NCBI GenBank assembly: GCA_944319945.1
Contig: CALUFN010000019.1
Coordinates: 1 to 40,803, forward strand
Length of the DNA: 40,803 nt
Source: an uncultured Prevotella sp.
Lineage (GTDB): Bacteria; Bacteroidota; Bacteroidia; Bacteroidales; Bacteroidaceae
Direction of reading: 5' to 3'
A program made the translations under genes and the position numbers. The notes beneath the pieces were generated by a model. The model saw only the letters and a program-made list of their open reading frames with translations. It did no database searches and was not told the DNA's origin. Shown in pieces: positions 15,354-24,559 of this stretch (position 1 is the stretch's first letter; every line of letters begins with the position of its first letter).

Positions 15354-16688
15354 ATGAACAAACTAACTACTGCACTATCAGCCTGCGCGGCGGCTCTTTG
15401 CCTTACGGCCGCCGATGCGCAAGCGCAGACGTCGGCGGCCGACAGCGTTTACCAGCACGCCAAAGGCAACCGCCTCAGCATAGGAGGCTACGGCGAGGTG
15501 GCGCTGACGCGCAACTTCTACAGCGACAACGTTTACCGTTACCGCAATCCGTCCACGTACAAGGACGACCCTGGGCACGGACGCTTCGACGTACCCCACG
15601 CCGTGATATACATCAGCTACGATTTCGGCAAGGGGTGGTCGATGTCGAGCGAGATAGAATTCGAGCACGGCGGTGCCGGCGGAGCCGTTGAAAAGGAATG
15701 GGAAGAGGGCGGCGAATGGGAAGCCGAGACCGAGAAGGGCGGCGAAGTGGAGCTTGAACAGTTCTGGATACAGAAGTCGTTCGCCCCGTGGGCCAACCTC
15801 CGCATCGGCCACATCGTGGTGCCCGTAGGCCTGACCAACGCCCACCATGAGCCGCTCAACTACTTCACGGTGTACCGCCCCGAGGGCGAGGGCACCATAC
15901 TGCCCAGCACGTGGCACGACACGGGCGTGAGTTTTTGGGGCCGCTCGGGCGACTTCCGCTACGAAGTGCAGCTGCTGGCCGGGCTCGACGCCATGCTCTT
16001 CAACCGCGACAACTGGATACAGGGTGGCGCGGGCTCGCCCTTCGAGTTCAAAGTGGCCAACAAGTACGGTTTCGCCGCACGCCTTGACAACTACACAGTG
16101 CCCGGACTGCGCGTAGGTCTGAGCGGATATTACGGCCGCTCTTTCCACAACACGTTTCCCCACGACATGGAAGGCGACGGACAGGCGAACAAGAACGTAA
16201 AAGGCGACGTCTACGTCGGCGCGCTCGACTTCACGTTCGACCGATTCAACTGGATCATCCGCGGCAGCGTAGACTACGGCTATTTGGCCGACGCCGCCAA
16301 GATAAGCAGCCTAAAACAGAACTCGAGCGGAGGCAGCTCGCCCGTCAGCAAGAGCGACGTAGGCAAAAACGCCGTGGCCGCAGGGATAGAAGCCGGCTAC
16401 GACATCTTCTCGCAAATAGACAAGCTGCGCACGCGGCAGAAGCTCTACCTCTTCGGCCGCTACGAGTATTACGACTCGTACATACCGGCCAAGTCGCAGT
16501 CGCACAGCTTCAATTACACGGCCCGCAACCGCTTCGCCGTTGGCCTCAACTACATGCCTGTGCCCGGTATCGTAGTGAAAGGAGAGTACTCCCACCGCTA
16601 TTTCAACAAGACCCTGACCGACGGCACGCCCTACAACGACGAGCCTTCGATATCCGTCGGCGTGGCCTACCAGGGCTTTTTCCTGTAA
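15354..16688 (+). CDS. outer-membrane beta-barrel (porin-like) protein
   Basis: A 444-residue protein with a signal peptide cleaved near AQAQ (about residue 25). The remainder has alternating aromatic/polar strands ending in Phe-Leu (GVAYQGFFL), the usual C-terminal signal of outer-membrane barrels. Strand-like blocks include LSIGGYGEVALTRNFY, WSMSSEIEFEHGG, FDRFNWIIRGSVDYGY and YLFGRYEYYDSY. A glutamate-rich loop at about residues 110-135 (EKEWEEGGEWEAE) could bind cations. It is the first gene of an operon with imelysin and di-haem lipoproteins, so it may admit or capture their substrate, possibly iron; that is inference from context. Confidence 0.8.
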   Translation: MNKLTTALSACAAALCLTAADAQAQTSAADSVYQHAKGNRLSIGGYGEVALTRNFYSDNVYRYRNPSTYKDDPGHGRFDVPHAVIYISYDFGKGWSMSSEIEFEHGGAGGAVEKEWEEGGEWEAETEKGGEVELEQFWIQKSFAPWANLRIGHIVVPVGLTNAHHEPLNYFTVYRPEGEGTILPSTWHDTGVSFWGRSGDFRYEVQLLAGLDAMLFNRDNWIQGGAGSPFEFKVANKYGFAARLDNYTVPGLRVGLSGYYGRSFHNTFPHDMEGDGQANKNVKGDVYVGALDFTFDRFNWIIRGSVDYGYLADAAKISSLKQNSSGGSSPVSKSDVGKNAVAAGIEAGYDIFSQIDKLRTRQKLYLFGRYEYYDSYIPAKSQSHSFNYTARNRFAVGLNYMPVPGIVVKGEYSHRYFNKTLTDGTPYNDEPSISVGVAYQGFFL

Positions 16689-16722
16689 ACCAAAGCGATC
16701 AACAACACTCAAATAAAAACAA

Positions 16723-18039
16723 ATGAAAAAGATGAAAAAGTTATTTCACTACGCCTACGTCGTGGCTTTGGCCATGATGATGACGGCAGGCATCACCTCG
16801 TGCACCGACGACGACAACGACGGCGGCGAAGCACAAGAGATTGAAGACCTGAAGCAAGAGGAGATGAAAAGCCTCTCCGAGAAGTACGTAAACGACGTGG
16901 TTTACCCCACTTACGACCAACTCGCCGGCGCAACCGAGTCGCTCTACGGCAAGATCGAGGCAATGCGAAACGGTCTTGCGGCAGGAACGCTCACACAAAG
17001 CCAAATCGACGACGTATGCAAAACGTTCCTCGAAGCACGCGCCTGGTGGGAGAAGAGCGAGGCATGGCTCTACGGCCCGGCCGAAAACTGGGGCATAGAC
17101 CCGCACATCGACACATGGCCGCTGAGCCGTAACGGGCTCGCCACGTTCCTCAGGGACAACCGTTCATCCATCTTCGCCCCGGGATTCGACGTAGAGGAAG
17201 CCATCGAAGCCGTAAGCAGCAACAACAACGAGGACTCATGGTTAGGCTTCCACGGACTTGAGTTCGTGCTCTTCCGCGACGGTGCCAACCGCACCGTGGC
17301 CGACTTCGAGGGAGAAGAGACGGCATCCGAGTTTGCCGGCACGGGCGTAGACGGCGCCCTCGAGCTTGACTTCGCGCTGGCCGTGGCAGGCGACTTGCGC
17401 GACCATTGCTACTGGCTCCAGGTGGCATGGAACGAAGACGCGCCGCAAGCGCGCCGCGACCGGGTGGCCGCCCGAGGATGGACTCTTACCGACAACAACG
17501 GCTATTACACGGGTTACGCACTGACCAACCCGGCCAGCGGAATGCCCTACACGTCGAGGCGCAACGCCGTTTCGACGATAATCAACGCCGGATGCATGAA
17601 CATCGCGCAGGAAGTGGCCGACCAGAAGATGGGCCAGGTATGGCGCTGCGCCACGGGCAACGCCGTGACCGGAGGCGAAGAGCCCGACAGCCCAGACTAC
17701 ATCGAGTCGCCTTACAGCCACAAGTCGTTCCAAGACTTCTACGACAACATCGTCAGCATAAAGAACGCCTTGTACGGCAATATCGACGCAGCGACCTACG
17801 ACGGCAGTTCGATAATGGCTTACCTGAACAAGCACAACCCCGATTTGGCAGCGAGCATACAGAGCGGTCTCGACGCATCTTTCGCCGCGCTTGACGTCTG
17901 CCTGCAAGGACGCGCATTCGTAGAGATAGCATACGGCGGCACCGACGCCGAGCTTAAGAACGTGGAGAACGCAATGAACGCCATCAACTCGCTCAACGAA
18001 GCACTTGCGGAAGCCGACGACTGGATCACTAAAAATTAA
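16723..18039 (+). CDS. imelysin (M75/IrpA-like) lipoprotein
   Basis: Imelysin-family proteins are periplasmic or surface proteins linked to iron uptake; no peptidase activity is assumed. The 438-residue protein has a lipoprotein signal with lipobox ITSC (Cys27) followed by Asp residues. WLYGPAENWGIDPHIDTWPL (114-133) and GFHGLE (175-180), the imelysin GxHxxE motif, are both present. The second half repeats the helical-bundle theme (HKSFQDFYDNIVSIKNALYG). It lies 34 bases after the porin gene and before a di-haem lipoprotein, an arrangement resembling imelysin-DUF1111 clusters known from proteobacteria. Confidence 0.9.
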   Translation: MKKMKKLFHYAYVVALAMMMTAGITSCTDDDNDGGEAQEIEDLKQEEMKSLSEKYVNDVVYPTYDQLAGATESLYGKIEAMRNGLAAGTLTQSQIDDVCKTFLEARAWWEKSEAWLYGPAENWGIDPHIDTWPLSRNGLATFLRDNRSSIFAPGFDVEEAIEAVSSNNNEDSWLGFHGLEFVLFRDGANRTVADFEGEETASEFAGTGVDGALELDFALAVAGDLRDHCYWLQVAWNEDAPQARRDRVAARGWTLTDNNGYYTGYALTNPASGMPYTSRRNAVSTIINAGCMNIAQEVADQKMGQVWRCATGNAVTGGEEPDSPDYIESPYSHKSFQDFYDNIVSIKNALYGNIDAATYDGSSIMAYLNKHNPDLAASIQSGLDASFAALDVCLQGRAFVEIAYGGTDAELKNVENAMNAINSLNEALAEADDWITKN

Positions 18040-18044
18040 TAAGT

Positions 18045-18172
18045 ATATACGGTTTTAAGGTTATACGGTCTTAAGGTCGTGCGGTCATTACCAACCGCGC
18101 GGCAGAAAAAGACCGCATAACCTGCAACCTTATAACCGCAAACCCCAAAACCGTATAACCCCAAACAAAAGC
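18045..18172 (+). repeat. inverted repeat with 8-bp-period arms
   Basis: The left arm (about 18045-18087, built on TACGGTTTTAAGGTTA) and right arm (about 18111-18165, built on ATAACC every 8 bp) are imperfect reverse complements with 8-bp offsets. They could fold the imelysin-DUF1111 gap into a long hairpin. The right arm ends about 14 bases before the DUF1111 start codon. Confidence 0.7.
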
Positions 18173-18179
18173 AAACATC

Positions 18180-19892
18180 ATGAAAATACTTAAGAAAACA
18201 ACGATTTACGCCGCAGCGGGATGCCTCTGCCTTGCGGCGGCCGCCTGCTCGGACGACGACATTACGGGCGGCGGGGAAGTAATCCGTGACGACGATTACA
18301 CATACGTAGGCAAGGCCGTGGGCAACTTCTCGGCCGACGAATGGTATCCCGGCGGCAAGCTCGGGACTACCGAGAACATCACCGCAGGATGCTACGAAGA
18401 CGAGACTCCGGCGGTAACGAACATGGGACTCATGGACGAGTTCAACCTCGGAGAGATGTTCTTCGAGCGCAACGTGACGCTAAGCACGCCGCCGTTCAAC
18501 GGCCTCGGACCGGCGTCGGTGCGAACTTCGTGCATAGACTGCCACCCGGGTTACGGCCACGGCAAGCGGCAGGACAGCTACCGGGCATCGACCTTCGGCA
18601 ACGGATACCTGCTCGTGATCTATCACCCCGACTCTCCGGGCAGCAACGACGGCCCGTTCGTCAGCGAGGTGACGGGCATGCCGCAGACGCAGGCCGTGTC
18701 GCCGTTCCTGCCGCCGGTGGACGAAGACATGATAAACATGAGCTGGCACACCGTCACGGCGATGGAGAGCGGACTGCCGCTGCAGTTTCCCGACGGCGAG
18801 AAGTACGAGCTGATATATCCCGAAATCAGCATCCCGACAACGGCGTTCAACACCTATCCGCAGCCTACGGACATCGAAGTGCGCCTTGAGTCGACAATCG
18901 GAATCATCGGAACCGGACTAATCGACGCCATACCCGAGGACTCGCTGAAGGCGCAGTATGCGCTCGAGGCGGCGGCAGGGGCCGACCTCAACCCGGCGAT
19001 GTGGGACAAGGCGGCAGGCGATTGGGCGGCATCGGCCTACTACACCACATGGACCGCGCCGGGAGCACTGGCCGACGGCACGCCCGTCGACGGCATGATA
19101 AAGCGATACACGTATGCACTGACGCGCGCATCGCTGCAAGACGGAGCCGGAGCCAACGCCATGTGGAACATTCCCAACGTGTCGCGTCCCGACCGCCCGA
19201 AACTCTACACCACCACGGCATGGGCCGAGGCGATGGCAAGGAACGAGCAGGTTATCGAGGCGATAAGGAAAGACCCTACGTCGCCTTACTTTGCCGACGG
19301 CACCAATGAGGGAATAGCCGACGCCGTAAGAAATCTGCTCGACCCCTCGACCGACCAGTTCGACAACCAGTGGCACAACTTCTCGGCGGAGATGTCGACC
19401 GATAACTTCTACGCCTTCATGGTGTGGCACCGAGGACTGGCCATACCGCGCGCACGCAACCTGAACGACCCCGACGTGCAGCGCGGCAAGGAGCTGTTCA
19501 TGCAAATGGGCTGCGCTACGTGCCACAGGCCGTCGTGGACCACGGGCGACGACAACTACTGGACACCAGACATAATAAAGGGAAGGCCGCTGCCGAAGTA
19601 TCCCAAGCAGAAGATTTACCCATACTCCGACTTCGTGCAGCACCGCCTTTACATGAAGAACGACATCCACAACTCGTGGTGCCGCACCACTCCGCTCTGG
19701 GGGCGCGGCCTGTCGATGGTCAACACGGGCGCGCAAGACCGCCTGCACGACTGCCGCGCACGCAACGAGATCGAGGCCATAATGTGGCACGCGTACAGCA
19801 AGGAGAGCGACGCCTACGCTTCGGCGGAGCAGTTTTACCACCTGAGCAAGGAAGACCGCGACGCCGTAGTGAAGTTTCTCCAGTCGATTTAA
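18180..19892 (+). CDS. di-haem DUF1111 (DHOR-type) lipoprotein
   Basis: Predicted envelope di-haem c-type cytochrome, often annotated as thiol oxidoreductase or cytochrome c peroxidase-like. The 570-residue protein has a lipoprotein signal with the acylated Cys at 23 (LAAAAC then SDDD). It carries two haem-attachment sites, CIDCH (118-122) and CATCH (445-449), the second near the C-terminus as in DUF1111. Conserved blocks include NGLGPASVRTSC, GPFVSEVTGMP and WRTTPLWG-like CRTTPLWGRGL. It follows imelysin and is itself followed by CcsBA, which would attach its haems. Likely a periplasmic redox partner in iron handling; the substrate is unknown. Confidence 0.88.
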   Translation: MKILKKTTIYAAAGCLCLAAAACSDDDITGGGEVIRDDDYTYVGKAVGNFSADEWYPGGKLGTTENITAGCYEDETPAVTNMGLMDEFNLGEMFFERNVTLSTPPFNGLGPASVRTSCIDCHPGYGHGKRQDSYRASTFGNGYLLVIYHPDSPGSNDGPFVSEVTGMPQTQAVSPFLPPVDEDMINMSWHTVTAMESGLPLQFPDGEKYELIYPEISIPTTAFNTYPQPTDIEVRLESTIGIIGTGLIDAIPEDSLKAQYALEAAAGADLNPAMWDKAAGDWAASAYYTTWTAPGALADGTPVDGMIKRYTYALTRASLQDGAGANAMWNIPNVSRPDRPKLYTTTAWAEAMARNEQVIEAIRKDPTSPYFADGTNEGIADAVRNLLDPSTDQFDNQWHNFSAEMSTDNFYAFMVWHRGLAIPRARNLNDPDVQRGKELFMQMGCATCHRPSWTTGDDNYWTPDIIKGRPLPKYPKQKIYPYSDFVQHRLYMKNDIHNSWCRTTPLWGRGLSMVNTGAQDRLHDCRARNEIEAIMWHAYSKESDAYASAEQFYHLSKEDRDAVVKFLQSI

Positions 19893-19903
19893 CAAGCCCA
19901 TCA

Positions 19904-19929
19904 TTATCAGGCTCGTAACAGCCTGATAA
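19904..19929 (+). terminator. perfect 10-bp inverted repeat after DUF1111 gene
   Basis: TTATCAGGCT-cgtaac-AGCCTGATAA forms a 10-bp stem with a 6-base loop, 11 bases past the stop codon. It lacks a T tract, so it may slow rather than end transcription. Its right half doubles as the leader of palindrome array copy 5. Confidence 0.4.
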
Positions 19930-20023
19930 CCAGCAGCATTGCGAAAGGTTACCTTTTACGTCATAAAAGGTAACCTTTCAGCGTGCGAAACACGGCCTTT
20001 TATGATGCGGAAGGCCGCATATC
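19916..20023 (+). repeat. four-unit 22-bp palindrome array, copy 5
   Basis: A 27-base leader starting TAACAGCCTGATAAC (19916-19942) is followed by units at 19943, 19965, 19987 and 20009: GAAAGGTTACCTTTT, AAAAGGTAACCTTTC, GAAACACGGCCTTTT, GGAAGGCCGCATATC. The last two units are the most decayed, but the 22-bp register is exact. It ends 23 bases before the CcsBA start. Confidence 0.88.
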
Positions 20024-20046
20024 GGAAAACGAAAGATATTTAGCGA

Positions 20047-22329
20047 ATGTTGAGAAAAATACTTTTTACGCTTTACGTACTTGTAACGGCGTGCATGGCC
20101 GTGGCCACTTTCGTGGAGAAATACCGTGGCACTGACTTCGCCCACGCCGCCGTCTACGGCTCGTGGTGGTTCACTGCGCTGTGGGCTTCGCTCACCGCGG
20201 CGGCCGTGACATACATCGTCCGGCGGCGCATGCGCCGCAAGTCGGCGCTCGCCCTGCACGCAGCGTTAGTGCTGATACTCGTCGGAGCGCTGGCCACCCG
20301 GCTGACGGCGGAGCGCGGCATGGTGCACCTGCGCTGCGGAGCGTCCGTAGACACTTACACCGTGACCGACGACCGCGGCAACGCTAAAGAGCTTAAGCTG
20401 CCCTTCACACTAAGGCTCGACACCTTCGCCGTGAGCTACCACGACGGCACGGAGACCGAGGCCGACTACGTGTCGCGCTTCACCGTGACCGACAGCCGTG
20501 GCGAGACACAGGCCGAAGTGTCGATGAACAACATCTACCGCCACGGCTCCGTGCGCTTATACCAGGCTTCTTACGATCCCGACGGACTGGGCACGACGCT
20601 CGCCCTTAACCGCGACCCATACGGCATACCCCTGACCTACGCCGGCTACGCGCTGCTGTTCCTCTCGTTCGCATGGACACTCGTCGATCCCAAAGGCACC
20701 TACCGCCGCCTGCTGCGCCACCCCATGCTTAGGCGCGCGGCGGCCGTGCTGCTCATCATCATAGGCTGCCAAGTCCGTGTAGGGGCTGCAAACGTGCTGC
20801 CGAGGGAGACCGCCGACAAGTTCGGCCGACTATACATATTATATAACGGCCGCGTGTGCCCGGTGCAGACGTTCGCCGTAGACTTCACCAAAAAGCTCTA
20901 CGGCAGCGCACGCTACGAGGACTACACGGCGGAACAGGTGCTCACGGGCTTCATATTCTATGGCGACGAATGGTGCAACGAACCTATTATCCGCATGAAA
21001 AACGGCGCGTTGCGCGACCGCTGGCAGCTGCCCCGGCACTGCTCGGTGAACACTTTCTTCAACCACGACATGGGCGGATACATCCTCGGCCCTTACGTCA
21101 GGGACTATTATCAGGGGCAAGGCGGCAAGCTGAACAAGCAGGCCGCCGACATGGATGACCGCCTGATGATGGTGATGAACCTGCGGCGTGGCACGCCGCT
21201 AAAGGTGTTTCCCTTCACATCGGGCGGCAGGACAACATGGTATGCGCCGACCGACGCCATTACGGACACGCTCGTTGACGGGCCACGGCGCAAGTACATA
21301 GAAAACGTTTTCTCGTTAGTTTATCAGGAAGTGCAGGCCGGAAGCTACGGCAACGTTGACAAGATATTCGACAAAATGCTGGAATATCAGACTAAAAACG
21401 CCGGCACGTCGCTGCCAACGCCGCTTCAGATTAAGGCCGAACGGGCGTACAACGCCGTGCCATTCGCCACCGTGCTTTTCATGGCAAACCTCGCCGCGGG
21501 GCTGCTTCTGTTGGCGTTCACGGTATGGAGGATGGTTAAGGACGGCAAGACAAACAGGACTTATAAGGCAGGTAATGGCCGACGGCCTGATAATCCCGAC
21601 AGCCTGAAGGTCGCTTACGCCGCCGGTACGGCCGTATTGGGCCTCTCGCTGCTATGCCTTACGGCGTGTCTCGCCCTACGCTGGATAGTAGGCGGGCGCG
21701 TGCCGATGGCCAACGGATACGAGACCATGCTGTCCGTGGCCTGGTGCGTGATGCTGCTCGGGCTCGCCGTGGGCCGCCGTTTCCGCATAGCCGTGCCGTT
21801 CGGCCTGCTCATGTCGGGCTTCTTCCTCTTGGTGTCGCACCTCAGCCAGATGGACCCTCGGATAACCCACACCATGCCCGTGCTGTCGTCGCCCCTGCTC
21901 GGAGTACACGTATCGGTCATCATGATGTCGTTCGCCCTGCTCTCGCTGACGTTCATCGTCGGCCTCACGGCCCTGCTGCTGCGTCTCGCAAGAGGCAAGG
22001 ACGCGCCGGGCGAAGCCGCACAAGAGGAGTCGCTGGCCCTGCTGTCGCGCCTCATGCTCTATCCCGCCCTTGCGCTTTTAGCCGTCGGCGTGTTCATCGG
22101 GGCAGTCTGGGCCAACGTGTCGTGGGGCACGTATTGGAGTTGGGACGCTAAGGAGACGTGGGGCCTCATCACGCTGATGGTCTACTCCGCAGCCGTACAC
22201 GACCGTTCGTTGCCTTTCCTCCGCCGCCCCGTGGGCTACCATCTCTACATGACGTTGGCCTTCATCTGCATCCTGATGACATACTTCGGAGTAAACTATT
22301 TCTTGGGAGGGATGCACTCGTATGCGTGA
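20047..22329 (+). CDS. ccsBA: fused cytochrome c biogenesis protein CcsBA (ResB-ResC type)
   Basis: System II cytochrome c synthase, an integral membrane protein that moves haem outward and attaches it to CxxCH motifs. The 760-residue protein has ResB-like helices and a periplasmic region in its first two thirds. The CcsA half then begins near residue 515, with the haem-binding WWD-type motif WGTYWSWDAKETW within 688-705. Histidines such as those in LVSHLSQ and SAAVHDRS are candidate haem ligands. The position directly after a di-haem lipoprotein gene makes that protein a likely client. The start is ATG at 20047; a separate promoter is not evident in the array-containing gap. Confidence 0.9.
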   Translation: MLRKILFTLYVLVTACMAVATFVEKYRGTDFAHAAVYGSWWFTALWASLTAAAVTYIVRRRMRRKSALALHAALVLILVGALATRLTAERGMVHLRCGASVDTYTVTDDRGNAKELKLPFTLRLDTFAVSYHDGTETEADYVSRFTVTDSRGETQAEVSMNNIYRHGSVRLYQASYDPDGLGTTLALNRDPYGIPLTYAGYALLFLSFAWTLVDPKGTYRRLLRHPMLRRAAAVLLIIIGCQVRVGAANVLPRETADKFGRLYILYNGRVCPVQTFAVDFTKKLYGSARYEDYTAEQVLTGFIFYGDEWCNEPIIRMKNGALRDRWQLPRHCSVNTFFNHDMGGYILGPYVRDYYQGQGGKLNKQAADMDDRLMMVMNLRRGTPLKVFPFTSGGRTTWYAPTDAITDTLVDGPRRKYIENVFSLVYQEVQAGSYGNVDKIFDKMLEYQTKNAGTSLPTPLQIKAERAYNAVPFATVLFMANLAAGLLLLAFTVWRMVKDGKTNRTYKAGNGRRPDNPDSLKVAYAAGTAVLGLSLLCLTACLALRWIVGGRVPMANGYETMLSVAWCVMLLGLAVGRRFRIAVPFGLLMSGFFLLVSHLSQMDPRITHTMPVLSSPLLGVHVSVIMMSFALLSLTFIVGLTALLLRLARGKDAPGEAAQEESLALLSRLMLYPALALLAVGVFIGAVWANVSWGTYWSWDAKETWGLITLMVYSAAVHDRSLPFLRRPVGYHLYMTLAFICILMTYFGVNYFLGGMHSYA

Positions 22330-22349
22330 AAATATCCACCCCAACCCCT

Positions 22350-22802
22350 CTACTTCATCGCCTCCCGCGCCTCTTCCACGCTGAAGCCGCGGCCCAATGC
22401 AAACTTAATCAGCTTGCATTCAAGCTCGTAGTCGCTGCCGGCCTTGACGCTCTTGCGCTTGGCCTGAAGCAGCGGACGCAGTATGTCGACATACGTCTCG
22501 TGGTCAACCTCGTCGAGCACGCGCGCCGACACGTCGGCGGGAATGCGCTTCATGTAAAGCGCCTGCTCCACTTTGCGGCGGCCCCACTTGTTGTAACGTA
22601 TCTTGTCGCGCACGAAAAAGCGGCAGTAACGCTCGTCGTCGACGAACTTATCATTCACCAGCCGCTCCATGACACGCGCTTGAACGCCGTCTGCCACCTG
22701 CCATTTCTTCATCTTCTCAGCCATCTCATACGAGCAATGTTCGGCCGAAGCGCACAGCGCAGAGAGCTTTTGGAACACCTGTTCTTCGGTTAATTCTTTC
22801 AT
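22350..22802 (-). CDS. recX: regulatory protein RecX family
   Basis: RecX proteins bind RecA filaments and limit recombination activity. The 150-residue protein shows the RecX three-helix repeats: CSYEMAEKMKKWQV, VMERLVNDKFVDDERYCRFFVRDKIRYNKWGRRKVEQALYMK (the central RecX signature, given here only to show its position at about 45-85) is represented by NDKFVDDERY and KWGRRKVEQAL, and a final helical unit ends in GFSVEEAREAMK. It is the last gene of a minus-strand run after prmC, which is a common pairing in Bacteroidetes. Confidence 0.88.
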   Translation of the reverse strand: MKELTEEQVFQKLSALCASAEHCSYEMAEKMKKWQVADGVQARVMERLVNDKFVDDERYCRFFVRDKIRYNKWGRRKVEQALYMKRIPADVSARVLDEVDHETYVDILRPLLQAKRKSVKAGSDYELECKLIKFALGRGFSVEEAREAMK

Positions 22803-22860
22803 GTAATGTCGAGTTATGGGGTTTTAGGGTTATGAGGTTATGCGGTATTAAGGTTATAAC
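22803..22860 (-). repeat. 8-bp-period tract between prmC and recX
   Basis: On the minus strand units such as TAACCTTA, ATACCGCA, TAACCTCA, TAACCCTA and AAACCCCA follow each other in an 8-bp register. The tract starts inside the prmC stop codon (CGGTTATAACC) and ends just before the recX ATG. It resembles the arms in the 18045-18172 gap. Confidence 0.65.
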
Positions 22861-23699
22861 CGCACTACATTACAGGCCTTCATCATCCGCCGTTTGCCGT
22901 ACATGTCGCGGTAAACGTCGACCTGCGTGAAGCCGGCCTGCCTCACCATGTCGGCCGTAAGGTCGGCGGTCAGGGGGTTAAGCTCGAAGTAGAGCGCGCC
23001 GCCGGGGCGCAAGGCGCGGGCGGCGTAGCGGGCTATCGGAGCGTAAAAGCGCAGCGGGTCGGCATCTGGGACGAACAAGGCAGAGTGCGGTTCGTAGTCG
23101 AGCACGTTGCGGCTCATATCCTTTCGCTCCGCATCGCAGATGTAAGGAGGGTTGCTTACGATGACGTCCCACACGGCAACGTCGTCTCCCATACAGAGCA
23201 TGTCGCGACGTTCCACGGCCACGCGGGCGCCGAGCCGCAGGGCGTTCTCCTGCGCTACGGCGAGCGCGGAGGGCGATATGTCGCAGGCGATAACGCGGCT
23301 TTGCGGCATGTCGAGAGCTAGGGTGACGGCTATGCAGCCGCTGCCCGTGCCCACGTCGAGCACGCGGGGGGCGGCCATGTCCCGGAAGTCGGCCACGATC
23401 ATGGCGCAAAGCTCCTCGGTCTCGGGGCGCGGCACAAGCACGCCGGGGCGCACGTCGAACCACCGCGAGCAAAACTCGGCGCGGCCTGCGACGTACTGCA
23501 CCGGCTCGCCTTGCTGCAGACGGGCCGACAGGAGGTGCAGGCGTGCAGCGTCGGCGGCAGCCATTCGCTCTACGGCTCCGCACAACACGTCGGCCTTAGA
23601 CAGCCCGAAACACACGTCGAGCAGATAATCGGCTACGGCGCGGGCCTCCCTCTCGCCGTAAAGGGGCACGAGAGCGTGCCACAGTTCGCGGTAAGTCAT
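22854..23699 (-). CDS. prmC: peptide chain release factor N5-glutamine methyltransferase
   Basis: SAM-dependent enzyme that methylates the GGQ glutamine of release factors RF1/RF2 in the cytoplasm. The 281-residue protein has the N-terminal helical domain, then VLVPRPETEELC, the SAM-binding VLDVGTGSGCIAV, and the catalytic NPPY in DVIVSNPPYICD. Its ATG overlaps the stop of the upstream ribbon-helix-helix gene (ATGA), so it is translated in coupling with it. recX follows. Confidence 0.94.
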   Translation of the reverse strand: MTYRELWHALVPLYGEREARAVADYLLDVCFGLSKADVLCGAVERMAAADAARLHLLSARLQQGEPVQYVAGRAEFCSRWFDVRPGVLVPRPETEELCAMIVADFRDMAAPRVLDVGTGSGCIAVTLALDMPQSRVIACDISPSALAVAQENALRLGARVAVERRDMLCMGDDVAVWDVIVSNPPYICDAERKDMSRNVLDYEPHSALFVPDADPLRFYAPIARYAARALRPGGALYFELNPLTADLTADMVRQAGFTQVDVYRDMYGKRRMMKACNVVRL

Positions 23700-23899
23700 A
23701 GGCTGTCCTCCTTTCGTTCGTCGGGCTGAGGGCGGCGTTTCTTAGGCTGGCGGCCGCTCTTGCGCAGCGCTTCGGATATTATCCATTGCAGCTGCCCGTT
23801 AGTGGAGCGAAACTCGTCGGCCGCCCATTTCTCTATGGCGGCCATCGTCTCGGCGTCCACGCGCAGCACGAAGCTCTTTATGTTATTTTCCTTTTTCAT
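23696..23899 (-). CDS. Arc-like ribbon-helix-helix DNA-binding protein
   Basis: A 67-residue protein starting MKKENNIKSFVLRVDAETM. The pattern SFVLRVDAETMAAIEKWAA matches the Arc/MetJ-type strand plus first helix, followed by a second helix (NGQLQWIISEALRKSG) and a basic tail. It probably binds DNA as a dimer and may be an autoregulator. In Bacteroidetes such genes often lie beside SPFH-domain genes, as here. It overlaps prmC by 4 bp, and its target is unknown. Confidence 0.8.
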   Translation of the reverse strand: MKKENNIKSFVLRVDAETMAAIEKWAADEFRSTNGQLQWIISEALRKSGRQPKKRRPQPDERKEDSL

Positions 23900-23951
23900 T
23901 TATACAGCAGACAAGTTTTCTGTGACGAGGCTCACGTCAGGCTTCACCTGT

Positions 23952-24482
23952 TCACCCTTTCACATTTTCACCCTCAACCAACGTCTCGCGGTATTTGGCC
24001 GAGCGGTAATATTCGCGGTAAGCCATGTACTCATGCAACGACTTCATCAATAAGAAGAACAACAGGATGAAGCAGCTCTTGAACTGCTCGGCGAAGGCGG
24101 ACTGCAGGTCGCTGAAACCGTAAAAAATCAACGTACAGACAAAGGAGACGATGACGTAAATGACGATGCTGTAGGCCATATTAACGGCCACGAACAGCCA
24201 GCGGTTGCGCAGGTAGAGGCGGTGGCACCAGTTGCCGATGACCACTTGGCGCTTAACCGGACCGTAACGGAACGCCCAATAGTAAACTCCAAAGCCTATG
24301 CAACCTACCGACACCAAGCCGAGAGTGACGGGGAGAAAGAGCGGCATGCCGCTGTTGACGATGGCTCCCATGGCCGTAAGCACGGCTATAAACAGCCCCA
24401 CGGCTACGAACATCTTGCCTTCGGGCACGGGACTGCACTCGAACTCGACGAGCTTAAACCTAACGTATTTCAATCCGAACAT
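23952..24482 (-). CDS. small membrane protein, paralogue A of three
   Basis: A 176-residue protein with about four hydrophobic segments. I chose the start MFGLKYVRFKL at 24482 because a GGAGG lies just upstream and paralogue B also begins MFG; a longer frame to 24521 exists. Between hydrophobic segments 2 and 3 it shares with B and C the motif R-x-V-x-[IL]-G-[GN] followed by LY-x-R (here RQVVIGNWCHRLYLR). The C-terminal YREYYRS matches RQYYRS in C. It belongs to no family I recognise, and the operon context links it to an SPFH protein. Confidence 0.7.
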   Translation of the reverse strand: MFGLKYVRFKLVEFECSPVPEGKMFVAVGLFIAVLTAMGAIVNSGMPLFLPVTLGLVSVGCIGFGVYYWAFRYGPVKRQVVIGNWCHRLYLRNRWLFVAVNMAYSIVIYVIVSFVCTLIFYGFSDLQSAFAEQFKSCFILLFFLLMKSLHEYMAYREYYRSAKYRETLVEGENVKG

Positions 24483-24559
24483 ATCATATCCTCCATTGCG
24501 TAAAACCTGATTCAACCCCAATCTATCATATCGCGCGAGGCAACGGGCGAGCGTTCATA

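Noticed and set aside
18918-19904. Minus-strand open frame of 328 codons opposite the di-haem gene
   Set aside because: Overlaps the CATCH haem site coding region of an unambiguous lipoprotein gene; no signal, domain or promoter.
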